Of a stretch of DNA of 64,000 nt, positions 35,720 to 44,067 are shown in pieces; position 1 is the stretch's first letter, and each line of letters begins with the position of its first letter. A program made the translations under genes and the position numbers. The stretch is from CAUZJF01 sp965248605 (GTDB lineage Bacteria; Chloroflexota; Dehalococcoidia; Lucifugimonadales; CAUZJF01): assembly GCA_965248605.1 (NCBI GenBank), contig CBDFJV010000006.1, positions 620,001-684,000 on the forward strand. The letters are read 5' to 3'. The notes under the pieces are model-generated. The model was not told the origin of the DNA. It saw nothing but the letters and a program-made list of their open reading frames with translations, and ran no database searches.

Positions 35720-36031
35720 ATGGCGACTGTAGCCCACGACCACAAAGAGCACGAGCACGGCGAGCTTCCCGAGGCGAAGCAGGACGCTCTGAAGCGCCTC
35801 GCCTACATCGAGGGGCACTTGTCAGGGATCAAACGCATGGTTGAGGAAGACCAGTACTGCGTCGACGTCCTAAAGCAGACGTTTGCCGTAAAGAGGGCCA
35901 TCCAGAAGCTCGAGGCCAGGCTGCTGGAGGGGCACCTGCACTCCTGCGTAATCGACGGCGTGAAGGAAGGGCGCGAGGACCAGGTACTGGGTGAGCTGGT
36001 GGAGCTCTACGCGCTGTCTGACAAGAGGTAG
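35720..36031 (+). CDS. csoR: CsoR-family copper-sensing repressor
   Basis: 103 residues, all-helical DUF156 fold. The Cu(I) ligand set Cys-x-His-x3-Cys is present: Cys in QYCVDVL, and His and Cys in GHLHSC. The His-rich N-terminal tail (HDHKEHEHGE) may also bind metal. It is 18 bases before copA and behind a CsoR operator, so it should repress this operon until Cu(I) binds. Confidence 0.9.
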   Translation: MATVAHDHKEHEHGELPEAKQDALKRLAYIEGHLSGIKRMVEEDQYCVDVLKQTFAVKRAIQKLEARLLEGHLHSCVIDGVKEGREDQVLGELVELYALSDKR

Positions 36032-36049
36032 CGATCAAGAGGTAACGAC

Positions 36050-38350
36050 ATGGCGACCGCGACGAAAGAAGCCCCCACCGAGGCCGCACAAGAGCCTCAG
36101 CGGCTCACGCTGACTATCGGCGGGATGACGTGCGCGTCGTGTGTTGGCCATGTCGGCAAGGCGCTCGACGGCGTTGAAGGCGTGGTGAGCGCCAACGTCA
36201 ACCTGGCCACCGAGCGGGCGACCGTCGAGATCGGGTCGGGCGTCGCCATGGCCGACCTACGCCACGCCGTGGAGGACGCAGGCTACTCCGTCGTCGGCGC
36301 GGCGAGCGACGAGGCCAACGAGCAGGCCACCGCGCGACAGTTGACCACACTGAAGCGCAAGTTTGTGTTCAGCCTTGCAGTCGCCGCGGCGATCATGGCA
36401 GGCATGGCTGTGTCGTCGTTCAGAACGGCCCTCCCGTTCAGGGCCGATTTCCTCTTCCTAGCCCTCGCGGCACCGGTCCAGTTCTGGGCCGGCAGGCAGT
36501 TCTACATCGCGGCCTGGGGCGCTCTCAAGCACGGCACCAGCAACATGAACACGCTGATCGCGGTGGGTACGTCCGTGGCGTTCGCCTATAGCGTGGCGGT
36601 GACGTTATTCCGCGATACGTCGCTCTTCGCCGGCTACGAAGTCGAGACCTACTTCGACACGTCGACGGCCATCATCGGCCTGGTGTTGCTCGGCCGGTAC
36701 CTGGAGGCCCGCGCCAAGAGACGGGCGGCCGGGGCGATCAAGGCGCTGATGGCGCTACAGCCACCGACGGCTCGGGTCGTGCGGGAAGACAGCGAGGTGG
36801 ACGTGCCCATCGACGACGTGGCCGTCGGGGACTTGATAATGACTCGACCCGGCGAGAAGGTCGCCCTAGACGGCGAGGTGGTGGACGGCACGTCGTGGAT
36901 CGACGAGTCCATGCTGACAGGGGAGTCGTCGCCGGTTGCGAAGGCGAGGGGGGACGACGTGTTCGGGGGCACGGTCAACGGGAGCGGCAGCATCACCTTC
37001 CGCGCCACCAAGGTTGGACAGGACACGGCGTTACAGCAGATCATACGGCTGGTCGAGCAGGCGCAGGGATCCAAAGCCCCGATCCAGCGCCTGGCGGACG
37101 TCGTCGCCAGCTATTTCGTCCCGACGGTCATCGGCGTCGCTGCTGTCGTGTTCGTTATCTGGCTCTTCCTGGGTCCGACGCCCTCATACGTCTACGCGAT
37201 GCTGACATCGGTGGCTGTGCTGATCATTGCTTGCCCTTGCGCCATGGGCTTGGCGACTCCAACAGCGATAATGGTCGGGACCGGTAAGGGCGCAGAGAAC
37301 GGTATTCTGATCCGGAGCGCCGAGGCCCTGGAGGGAGCGCACCGCATCCAGACCGTCGTGCTGGACAAGACGGGGACGCTCACGGCCGGCCGGCCAGCCG
37401 TCACGGACGTCGTGGCGCCCAGCATGCCGGAAGACGAGCTATTACGTATCGCCGCCTCGGCGGAGCGCCCGTCCGAGCACCCGCTGGGTGAAGCCGTCGT
37501 GACATCAGCGCGGGAGCGAGGCCTGAACCTCGACGTGGCCCGCGACTTCAATGCCGTCCCCGGCCACGGCATCGAGGCCACCGTCGACGGCGCCGACGTG
37601 GTCGTCGGAAACCTAGCGTTCATGCGGCTGCGTAGCGTTCATGTCAACGGTCTGGACCGCCGGGCCTCCGAGCTTGCGGAGCGAGGGAGGACGACCGCGT
37701 TCGTGGCGGTGGACGGAGATGTCAAAGGCGTTATCGCGGTCGCCGACGCCGTCAAACCTGGCGCGAAAGAGGCCGTCGACGCGCTGCACCGACAGGGGCT
37801 CGAGGTTGTGATGCTCACGGGCGACGACCACGCTACCGCCCAGGCTGTCGCCGACGAGCTTGGTATCGAGCGACTAGTCGCCAACGTACTGCCCGGCGAC
37901 AAGGCCGCTCAGGTGAAGGCCATCCAGAAAGAAGGCCGGGCCGTAGCGATGGTCGGCGACGGGATCAACGACTCGCCGGCCCTCGCCCAGGCCGACGTCG
38001 GCATCGCGATGGGGACAGGGACCGACGTCGCGATGGAAGCTGCCGACGTCACGCTGGTCAAAGGCGACGTCCGCGCCGTCTCGACGGCCATCGAGCTGAG
38101 CAAGGCCACGATGCGGACGATAAGGCAAAACCTGTTCTGGGCCTTCGCTTACAACGTCGCGCTGATTCCGGTGGCGGCAGGAGTGCTGTATCCGGTGTTC
38201 TCCGGCGGAGGCGTGCCCGGATGGGCGGAGCCGGTCTTCGGAGAGTTCGGTTTTCTGAACCCGATCCTGGCGGCCGGAGCAATGGCCGTCAGTTCGGTGA
38301 CCGTCATCAGTAACTCGTTGCGGCTCAAGAAGTTCAAAGCCAAAACGTAA
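36050..38350 (+). CDS. copA: P1B-type Cu(I)-exporting ATPase
   Basis: 766 residues. N-terminal heavy-metal-associated domain with GMTCASC (C28, C31), eight membrane segments, transport motif CPC (near 395), phosphorylation site DKTGTLT (near 438), SEHPLGEAV, and the hinge GDGINDSPALAQADVGIAMG. The CPC plus HMA pattern indicates Cu(I)/Ag(I) export. It is the middle gene of csoR-copA-YHS. Confidence 0.95.
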   Translation: MATATKEAPTEAAQEPQRLTLTIGGMTCASCVGHVGKALDGVEGVVSANVNLATERATVEIGSGVAMADLRHAVEDAGYSVVGAASDEANEQATARQLTTLKRKFVFSLAVAAAIMAGMAVSSFRTALPFRADFLFLALAAPVQFWAGRQFYIAAWGALKHGTSNMNTLIAVGTSVAFAYSVAVTLFRDTSLFAGYEVETYFDTSTAIIGLVLLGRYLEARAKRRAAGAIKALMALQPPTARVVREDSEVDVPIDDVAVGDLIMTRPGEKVALDGEVVDGTSWIDESMLTGESSPVAKARGDDVFGGTVNGSGSITFRATKVGQDTALQQIIRLVEQAQGSKAPIQRLADVVASYFVPTVIGVAAVVFVIWLFLGPTPSYVYAMLTSVAVLIIACPCAMGLATPTAIMVGTGKGAENGILIRSAEALEGAHRIQTVVLDKTGTLTAGRPAVTDVVAPSMPEDELLRIAASAERPSEHPLGEAVVTSARERGLNLDVARDFNAVPGHGIEATVDGADVVVGNLAFMRLRSVHVNGLDRRASELAERGRTTAFVAVDGDVKGVIAVADAVKPGAKEAVDALHRQGLEVVMLTGDDHATAQAVADELGIERLVANVLPGDKAAQVKAIQKEGRAVAMVGDGINDSPALAQADVGIAMGTGTDVAMEAADVTLVKGDVRAVSTAIELSKATMRTIRQNLFWAFAYNVALIPVAAGVLYPVFSGGGVPGWAEPVFGEFGFLNPILAAGAMAVSSVTVISNSLRLKKFKAKT

Positions 38351-38389
38351 AACGTGAAACGTAAAAAGGCACTCGGTTCACGTTTTACG
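38346..38389. repeat. Inverted repeat downstream of copA
   Basis: CGTAAAACGTGAA (38346-38358) and TTCACGTTTTACG (38377-38389) form a perfect 13-bp stem, followed by another GTTACGTTTTACG copy. It lies between copA and the YHS gene and may modulate the transcript. Confidence 0.65.
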
Positions 38390-38425
38390 CGTTACGTTTT
38401 ACGGACTACGTCTCAGGAGGCGACC

Positions 38426-38626
38426 ATGCGAATACCGTTGTTTAGCAAGAGCGGCCCGAAGGCGACGGACCCCGTGTGCCACATGGAAGTCGACATGGAG
38501 AAGCCGCCGGGCGGCACGTTTGACCACGATGGGGCGACGTACTACTTCTGCGGGCCCGGTTGCCGGACCGCCTTTTCGAAGGAGCCGGGGGCGTACCTGT
38601 CCGGCGAGAAGCGGATGGAGATGTAG
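38426..38626 (+). CDS. YHS-domain metal-binding protein
   Basis: 66 residues. TDPVCHMEVD, then TYYFCGPGCRTAFSKEPGAYL, is the YHS domain, often fused to or encoded beside copper ATPases and thought to hand over or bind copper through its Cys residues. I chose the ATG at 38426, preceded by AGGAGG; the longer upstream frame runs through the inverted repeat. Confidence 0.85.
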   Translation: MRIPLFSKSGPKATDPVCHMEVDMEKPPGGTFDHDGATYYFCGPGCRTAFSKEPGAYLSGEKRMEM

Positions 38627-38762
38627 GAGAGAGGGTACGGGGTACAGGGTTTGGGGTACGGTCAGACCGCCCGCGTCGCTGTGTTGACCAGTGCGGGCGG
38701 GTTTCGGGATAATGGCTGGAGGTGGCCTCGTTCCGGCTCCCGCTGGACGCGGCCGGACATGC

Positions 38763-38847
38763 GCCGAAGTGGCGGAATGGTAGACGCGGCGGTCTCAAAA
38801 ACCGTTGGGGATTAAACCCCGTGTCGGTTCGAATCCGACCTTCGGCA
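38763..38847 (+). tRNA. tRNA-Leu (CAA)
   Basis: Acceptor GCCGAAG/CTTCGGC, anticodon stem GCGGT/ACCGT around CTCAAAA (anticodon CAA), long variable arm TGGGG-ATTAAA-CCCC, T-arm GTCGGTTCGAATCCGAC. CCA is not encoded. The accessory element begins directly after it. Confidence 0.95.
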
Positions 38848-38903
38848 CTTACCCCCTATATTCGTAGCTAAAGCCGCACCTATCCATGCGGAATGCCGAC
38901 AGG

Positions 38904-38923
38904 TTGCCGACATTTGTCGGCAA
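38904..38923. repeat. 20-bp near-perfect palindrome next to tRNA-Leu
   Basis: TTGCCGACA-TT-TGTCGGCAA, 57 bases after the tRNA. A candidate recombinase or operator site at the element edge. Confidence 0.5.
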
Positions 38924-38935
38924 CGACGACGCGGC

Positions 38936-39155
38936 TTACAGCTTCACCTCCACCGCGTCCTGTAGGACGTTCTGCATCACCATGAACGACACGGTGTCGT
39001 TGAACTGCTGCAGGCTTGGCAAGGGGAAGCCTTGATAGGTTGCTTCCCACCACGATTTGACGGCCTCCTTGATCCGAGTGGGGGCGGCGTGTTCAACAGC
39101 CAAACGCGGGTCTCTAGGTGAGGCCGCCATCGAAGCCCAGGGCGTCCAAGACCAT
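38936..39155 (-). pseudogene. Frameshifted paralog of the gene at 58394-58741
   Basis: From ATG 39155 it reads MVLDALGFDGG, identical to the start of the protein at 58741, then stops after two codons. One extra base near 39115 (CTCA against CCA in the other copy) shifts the frame; in the next frame PRDP continues into KEAVKSWWEATYQGF and ends ODD-free at DAVEVKL (TAA 38936). The downstream part differs from the other paralog, so it is a related but diverged gene. Function unknown. Confidence 0.45.
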
Positions 39156-39524
39156 GCAACTACTCCTCTCCCTGAGGCGGCCTCGGGCATCGCGATATTC
39201 GTTTCCGCCTAATGCCCGTTTTGCATTTCTACAGCTCTTGAGAATGGGTGTTAGGTGTCAGCATAAGGAGAAAAGCCCTGTTTGCCCCTTTGTAGACTGC
39301 TTTAGGCCGCTGACACCTACCTGACACCTACCTGACACTAAAGCTTAGCCAGGTGTCAGGCAGGTGTCAGCAAACGCGGGCCAGGTGTCACCCCGTCTCC
39401 CTTCCGGCCCTTCGTAGACGGGTGGGTGAGAAGGTGACGCCGGTACTACCACGACGGCAAGCAGGTTTCGAGACGTGGCTTCCGGACCACTTAGCTATGT
39501 CCCCTCGCCCTCAAGGGACTTACC
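39156..39524. other. Iteron-like region, left copy
   Basis: No gene. 39156-39345 matches 58742-58935 at roughly three quarters of positions by eye, including AGGTGTCAGCATAAGGAGAA and TGTTTGCCCCTTTGTAGAC. From 39260 to 39390 it holds about seven copies of AGGTGTCAG in both orientations (CTGACACCT on the other strand), two of them spaced 11 bases apart. Confidence 0.7.
39258..39390. repeat. AGGTGTCAG iteron-like array, left
   Basis: Direct copies of CTGACACCTAC near 39301-39335 face inverted copies AGGTGTCAG near 39352-39390. Such arrays bind replication initiators or repressors of plasmids and viruses. Confidence 0.7.
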
Positions 39525-39710
39525 TCAGAGCCTGCCTCTAATCCAGTCTAGGATGTCGCCCAGCATCATGCCCAGGAAGGCGATGCCAATGAGGCCGATC
39601 GCCGTTGCGGCCAGGCGGCTGTGATCGACGATCTGGTCGTAGACGTGGATGGCTGTGAAGAACACGGCCAGGTCGACGGCTATGGTCAGCAGCGAGGGGA
39701 AGGAGCTCAT
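39525..39710 (-). CDS. Small two-span membrane protein
   Basis: 61 residues, mostly membrane segments: LTIAVDLAVFFTAIHVYDQI and AATAIGLIGIAFLGMMLGDI, ending in WIRGRL. The ATG overlaps the stop of the Zot-like gene (ATGA), so it is the last gene of the leftward operon. Size and topology suit a minor virion or assembly protein or a holin, but nothing identifies it. Confidence 0.65.
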   Translation of the reverse strand: MSSFPSLLTIAVDLAVFFTAIHVYDQIVDHSRLAATAIGLIGIAFLGMMLGDILDWIRGRL

Positions 39711-40705
39711 TCGGTCAGGTCCTGTATGGGCTGGCTGGTGCGAATGAGGAAGGTGCCTGCCGGTGTCTTGGGAAACCCTGCGGCGGCGAGCAGCCTGACG
39801 ACCTGGGCGGGTGAGACAGGGATCTGCCTCTGCTCGAGTTCGCGGGCGAGCTGGTCGGGGTCGAGCTCGTGCACGCCCTGGGCGGCCTTGTCGAACACTA
39901 TCATGTCGACGAGCTCGCTAATCCTGTAGAGGTTGAGCTCGCCGGTCTGGTCGGGGATGAGGATGGTAGACTCCTTCATGGCGGCTCTGACCTCGTCCCT
40001 GGCATCGATTCGCTCGTAGGTGTTGTAGTAGCGCCTCGATGCCGAGGTGTCCCAACGCATGGTCTTCGAGGGCCGGCGGGCCCGTTCCCATGGGGGCAGG
40101 TGTCCGGTCGAGATGAGGCTGACGGCCGCGTAGACGGTACGTCCGCGGTTGGGAGTCCAGCAGTTGTAGACCTGTCGAACCTGGGCGCGGATCCTCTTGT
40201 CGAGCCAATCGAAGGAGACACCGGTAATGAGGGTCAATACCCTGGCCTTGCGGCTCTGGGTGATCTCGTCGGTGATCTCGATAGCGGCGTTGGTCGTCGA
40301 GCGTCTGGCGTCGGCGTACTGGTACCCCTCGTCGAGCAGCAGGACGACGTGGGATTCGCCCGGCTGGTCCAGGACCTGTGTTGCGACGTCGATTGGGTCG
40401 GCCCAGCCATCCTTGAAGTCGCGGGCCTTAGGGTGGCCCTTCCAGGTGCTCTCGAGGTTGGTGTAGACCTTCCATTCGGTGTTGGGGCAGTCCTCGCCGC
40501 CGCAGACGCAGCCGCCGTCGGGGCGCTTGACCAGGCCCATGGCGTAGCGGCGAGCTCGGTGGACCGCCAGGAGAGTCTTGCCGGAGCCCTTGGGTCCCAC
40601 GATGGCGTCGACACCGAAGGTATCCAGGGGTTCGGGGCGTCGCCGCTCCCCGAAGCGGTAGTAGGACAGACGCGGCTGAGGCTTCAGCTTGAGGCTGGGT
40701 CCCAT
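39707..40705 (-). CDS. Zot-like P-loop ATPase (filamentous-phage assembly type)
   Basis: About 332 residues. Walker A GPKGSGKT (37-44), then VYTNLES, Walker B VVLLLDEGYQYADAR (near 121-135), and a sensor-like LTLITGVSFDWLDKRIR resemble the Zot/pI family that drives extrusion of filamentous phages, within the FtsK-HerA group. A Cys cluster in GGCVCGGEDCPN may bind zinc. Unlike pI there is no obvious membrane segment, but the adjacent genes supply several. I chose the ATG at 40705, overlapping the previous stop (TGATG). Confidence 0.72.
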   Translation of the reverse strand: MGPSLKLKPQPRLSYYRFGERRRPEPLDTFGVDAIVGPKGSGKTLLAVHRARRYAMGLVKRPDGGCVCGGEDCPNTEWKVYTNLESTWKGHPKARDFKDGWADPIDVATQVLDQPGESHVVLLLDEGYQYADARRSTTNAAIEITDEITQSRKARVLTLITGVSFDWLDKRIRAQVRQVYNCWTPNRGRTVYAAVSLISTGHLPPWERARRPSKTMRWDTSASRRYYNTYERIDARDEVRAAMKESTILIPDQTGELNLYRISELVDMIVFDKAAQGVHELDPDQLARELEQRQIPVSPAQVVRLLAAAGFPKTPAGTFLIRTSQPIQDLTE

Positions 40706-41061
40706 CAATCGCTGGCCGACGCCAGCCCATAGCCCTTGCGAGCCCCGTCGAGTCCGGCAGACTCATAGTCGTACTGCCCAGGGAAGCGCTCCGCGATCGA
40801 CTCCAGATCGTCCGCGACGGCAAACAGGGGAAATGCCGCCACCCCGAGGGCTAACCCAAACCACATCCGCTTATGCTGCGCCCTGAGCGGCGTACCGGGC
40901 TCCCACATCGTCTCCATAAGGGGCGAGTAGAGGTGTCCGCCGCGGAGCAGCCACGTGCGCCGCGCCGTATCCGCCGCCTCCCGGCTTCCTCCCGCGGCTC
41001 CGGCGTGGGCTTCAGCTGGGCTCGATGCCGCACCGCTCGCTTGGGGACTCTCACACGTCAT
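40705..41061 (-). CDS. Single-pass membrane protein of the leftward operon
   Basis: 118 residues. A low-complexity Ala/Ser N-terminus, a basic mid-part, one membrane segment (MWFGLALGVAAFPLFAV) and a short acidic C-terminal tail (DYESAGLDGARKGYG). The ATG at 41061 is likely; longer frames upstream overlap the preceding gene. No family recognised. Confidence 0.55.
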   Translation of the reverse strand: MTCESPQASGAASSPAEAHAGAAGGSREAADTARRTWLLRGGHLYSPLMETMWEPGTPLRAQHKRMWFGLALGVAAFPLFAVADDLESIAERFPGQYDYESAGLDGARKGYGLASASD

Positions 41062-41084
41062 GGTTCTCCTCCCTGCGATCGAGC

Positions 41085-41486
41085 TTACCGAGTGCCGTTG
41101 ACCGACGGTGCGGGACCGGCGTCTTTGTCGGCCTTCTTCCTGAGGAGGTTGCGGACGCTTCGGCCGGTCGGCTTGTGGAAGGCGAGCTCGTGGAGCTGTC
41201 CGACGGCGGTCGACATGGCGATGTGGTTGGCCTCGCCGTCGGCGCCGCGAGTGGCGAGGAACCACTGGACGGCGTTGGCCACGAGGGTTCTGTTCCGGTA
41301 CTTGAGTCCGATCTGCAGGGTGCGCTGCCAGTCGAGGATGTCGGCGAGGGTCGCTGAGCTGCCGGTGCGTATGAGGTACTCGGCCAGGACCTCGGGCGCC
41401 TCGAGGAAGCGCTTTGCGACGGCTGGCTCGTTGGCGAGCAGCTGTCCCCCGGCGTCGTCGACGTCCAGACCGTCGAGCTTGTTCAC
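41085..41486 (-). CDS. Hypothetical helical protein of the leftward operon
   Basis: 133 residues. GTG start at 41486 overlaps the previous stop (GTGA) with GTGGAGG upstream. The sequence is soluble and helical (LEAPEVLAEYLIRTGSSATL, DWQRTLQIGLKYRNRTLVAN, basic C-terminus RSVRNLLRKKADKD). No family recognised. Confidence 0.6.
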   Translation of the reverse strand: MNKLDGLDVDDAGGQLLANEPAVAKRFLEAPEVLAEYLIRTGSSATLADILDWQRTLQIGLKYRNRTLVANAVQWFLATRGADGEANHIAMSTAVGQLHELAFHKPTGRSVRNLLRKKADKDAGPAPSVNGTR

Positions 41487-42274
41487 GACGCTGAGCCTCC
41501 ACTGTCGAGTGCGGCGATGAATGCCAGTACCACGGCCAAGAGCACCCCGCCGGTGGCCAGCAGGATGTAGGTCTGGAGCTGACGGACGAGCTCGCCGAGC
41601 CTGGGCGGGCGCATCTGCCGGCGGTACTCCTTGAGCTGAAGGTCCCCGCCGAACTCGGGAGGAGACATGGACGACATGTCGAAGGAGCTCCAGTCGAGCG
41701 TCATGACGGAGTCGACGAGGTCCTTGGCGCTCGGAAGCTCGGTATCGGCGCCGGCGGCGGCGGCGAAGGCGTGGATCCTGGCCGGAGGAATGAAGACCCA
41801 GGAGCCGTCCGGGAGGTCTTCCCACTCCCAGACGGTCTTTCCGCTGTCGTCCCTTCCAGGGAGCTCGATCATGCCGCGGACGTTCGGGCAGTCGTCGAAG
41901 CCGTCGAGGCCTTCGATCTGGCCGAGGAGGACGGCCTCGTCGGGTCCGAACGCCATCGACACGTTGTCGACGATGGGCTCGGCCGACGCAAAGTAGGTTT
42001 CAACGTCCTTGGCCCATTCCGGGTTGATGGCGATGCACCGGAGCTTTCGAGGCGCCATGGCCGCAGGCCCCGACCCGACCCAATCGAGCATCTCGAGAGG
42101 TACTCCGGCGTCGGGGCTCCTGAATCTGAGAGCCCTGAAGAGCCAGGTGACCAAGGGAAGCGCCCACTCGGGCATCCCCACGAGGCCGCGGGCGCGGTAC
42201 TCGCGAACCGAGTAGCCCACGAAGACGATGGCGAAGATGGCGGCGGAGGCCAGATATATCGTCAGATATGACAT
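41483..42274 (-). CDS. Two-span membrane protein of the leftward operon
   Basis: 263 residues with membrane segments at both ends (LTIYLASAAIFAIVFVGYSV at 5-24 and ILLATGGVLLAVVLAFIAAL near 240-260) and a soluble domain of about 200 residues between them (SMAFGPDEAVLLGQIEGLDG, WEWEDLPDGSWVFIPP). No known family. Followed by a GTGA-coupled gene. Confidence 0.65.
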   Translation of the reverse strand: MSYLTIYLASAAIFAIVFVGYSVREYRARGLVGMPEWALPLVTWLFRALRFRSPDAGVPLEMLDWVGSGPAAMAPRKLRCIAINPEWAKDVETYFASAEPIVDNVSMAFGPDEAVLLGQIEGLDGFDDCPNVRGMIELPGRDDSGKTVWEWEDLPDGSWVFIPPARIHAFAAAAGADTELPSAKDLVDSVMTLDWSSFDMSSMSPPEFGGDLQLKEYRRQMRPPRLGELVRQLQTYILLATGGVLLAVVLAFIAALDSGGSAS

Positions 42275-42286
42275 CTGGAAGTGAGC

Positions 42287-42736
42287 CTAGAACCACGAGA
42301 TGACCGCGTGGCCGACGCGGGGCAGCATGGTCAAGATGACGATCAGACAGAGCAGGGAGACCAGCGCCGCGAGGACCACGGAGAGGAGCAGTACGTTCTC
42401 GGCCTTGCTCGCCGGCTGCTTGGCGGTGGCGGCCATGGCGACCTGCTCGTCCATCGCCAGGGAGAGCAGCTGCTCTGTGGGGTCCAGAGCCTCCCTGCCG
42501 GGCAGAGCGGGGTGCCCAAGCCTCAGGGACGAGAGTATGACATACGGTCTCGTCTCGGCCCCCTTCGGTGTGCGCCGGACGACCTGGCGGGGGTTTGGGG
42601 ATATGGGCCACGCGCGGGGCATCCCCTGCTCGTCGGGCTCATCGATCAGCACGCGGCCCTCGGCCCGCAGGGTGCGCTCCTCTAGGGCGCGGTTGCCATG
42701 GAGGACGTACCCGAGGAGCGTCTTGGGCGTGGGCAT
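42287..42736 (-). CDS. C-tail-anchored membrane protein of the leftward operon
   Basis: 149 residues: a soluble N-terminal part (PKTLLGYVLHGNRALEER, GRVLIDEPDEQG) and one C-terminal membrane segment (VLLLSVVLAALVSLLCLIVIL). Twelve bases before the next gene. No family recognised. Confidence 0.62.
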   Translation of the reverse strand: MPTPKTLLGYVLHGNRALEERTLRAEGRVLIDEPDEQGMPRAWPISPNPRQVVRRTPKGAETRPYVILSSLRLGHPALPGREALDPTEQLLSLAMDEQVAMAATAKQPASKAENVLLLSVVLAALVSLLCLIVILTMLPRVGHAVISWF

Positions 42737-42760
42737 CGGTCTAGCTCTCGGTGCGCTCGA

Positions 42761-43483
42761 TTAGAACGCACCGGCTTCCTGCCTGCTCTGCTTGCCCTGC
42801 TTGCGGACTCGACCGACCAGCTTACCGCCGCCGAACATGCCGAAGGTAAGGCCCAACAGCACCAGGACGTAGGCCAGGTCCAGCAGTGGAAGCCCGAGGG
42901 TGATGCCGACGAAGTCGGGAGCGTTGGAGTAGGAGGAACGAGTAGCCTCGACGAACGAGCCCTGCACGCTGGTCAGGATGCCGCCGATCACGAGCACGAT
43001 CACTCCGGTCAGGATCCGCGTGTGGAGGTCGGAGCCGCCAAGGCTGGCGCCGCCCGCGACGGAGAGCCCGATGATGGCGGCTATGACCCCCATCAACATG
43101 AAGAAGGGGAGCGCTTTCCACAGAGGGTCGATCGTCCCTCCCTTGTCCTGTAGGCTGCTCACGGTGACGTCCTGGGTCGTGGAGGCGGGAAATTCGGTAA
43201 TCGAGAGCGTCTTGCGGTTGGCCCCCACGGTCGTATTGGCCGTCACGTCGCCGCTGGTTGCTCCGACGACACTCAGCGACTCGGTGTCGGTGAAGAAATG
43301 CCTCTGGGCCAGCGACACCGTTGCGGCCCCATTGGCATCGGAGGTCACGCTCGTCGTCTGCGTATACGGCTCGGTGACGATGTCGACGAATGGGACTCGG
43401 ATCAGATCCAGCCCCAGCGAGATGAAGACGATCGCCAGGATCGCCCCGAGTATCTTGGACGACGGTCCTTGGATGTTTACCAT
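42761..43483 (-). CDS. First gene of the leftward operon: four-span membrane protein with external beta domain
   Basis: 240 residues from ATG 43483. One N-terminal segment (ILGAILAIVFISLGLDLI), a Thr/Ser/Val-rich extracellular beta-type domain (about 30-125: TTSVTSDANGAATVSLAQ, STTQDVTVSSL), then three membrane segments and a basic tail (GRVRKQGKQSRQ). Candidate surface or virion membrane protein. The longer open frame upstream runs through the operator palindrome and is not likely coding. Confidence 0.6.
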   Translation of the reverse strand: MVNIQGPSSKILGAILAIVFISLGLDLIRVPFVDIVTEPYTQTTSVTSDANGAATVSLAQRHFFTDTESLSVVGATSGDVTANTTVGANRKTLSITEFPASTTQDVTVSSLQDKGGTIDPLWKALPFFMLMGVIAAIIGLSVAGGASLGGSDLHTRILTGVIVLVIGGILTSVQGSFVEATRSSYSNAPDFVGITLGLPLLDLAYVLVLLGLTFGMFGGGKLVGRVRKQGKQSRQEAGAF

Positions 43484-43604
43484 TTCCGAATGCCTCCGAA
43501 GTGTGGGGATTTGGTTGTCGGCCAGGAGAGTGTCCGCTCTAAGCAGCGACATGTCGCCTGGAGAACCCAGCGAGGCTACCTTAGCACCCTGGTAAGATAT
43601 CGAT

Positions 43605-43660
43605 GTATACCGGACCCGGCATATACCAGATCCGGCATATGCCGGATCTGGTATATACCC
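43605..43660. promoter_or_regulatory. 36-bp perfect palindrome between the divergent operons
   Basis: 43621-43656 is a perfect palindrome with half-site ATATACCAGATCCGGCAT. A third, partial copy of the half-site (GTATACCGGACCCGGCATAT) directly precedes it. It lies 43 bases before the HTH gene and 138 bases before the leftward operon, so it is probably the operator controlling both. Confidence 0.75.
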
Positions 43661-43698
43661 AACAAACCGGAGCCCTGTCATACTTAGGGGAGTGAGCC

Positions 43699-44067
43699 AT
43701 GAGAGCAGTCCTGGACACCAAGCCGGAGAACTCAGAGCTTCGCCGCCGGATGCCGGACGCCCTCGTCTGGGTCCGCGACTCGCTGGGCTGCAGCTGGAGC
43801 GGCCTGGCAAGGGAGCTGGGGATGGAGTACCACCACCTCTGCGAGGTGAGACGTGGAATGAGGACCCTCACGCCCTCCCAGCAGCTGGCTCTGTACATAT
43901 TGGCCGAGCGGTCCGGAGTGTTCGGCCAGCTATCGGAGTTTCTTCTGGGATGCGACAACGAGCTAGAGAACGAGCTAGGGCCGGCCTCCTCGTCGCTCTC
44001 ATCGCGGCTACGTGGTGGCTCGCAGATATCGGCAGCGCGGCGGCGTCGCACGGCTGGACGACCGTAG
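43699..44067 (+). CDS. Helix-turn-helix (XRE-like) regulator
   Basis: 122 residues. DALVWVRDSLGCSWSGLARE, then LGMEYHHLCEVRRGMRTLTP, resembles an XRE-type HTH. It is first gene of the rightward operon, next to the 36-bp palindrome. The last 40 residues overlap, in another frame, the signal-peptide region of the following gene by 118 bases; the true end may be earlier if an indel is present. Probably the master switch between the operons. Confidence 0.6.
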   Translation: MRAVLDTKPENSELRRRMPDALVWVRDSLGCSWSGLARELGMEYHHLCEVRRGMRTLTPSQQLALYILAERSGVFGQLSEFLLGCDNELENELGPASSSLSSRLRGGSQISAARRRRTAGRP

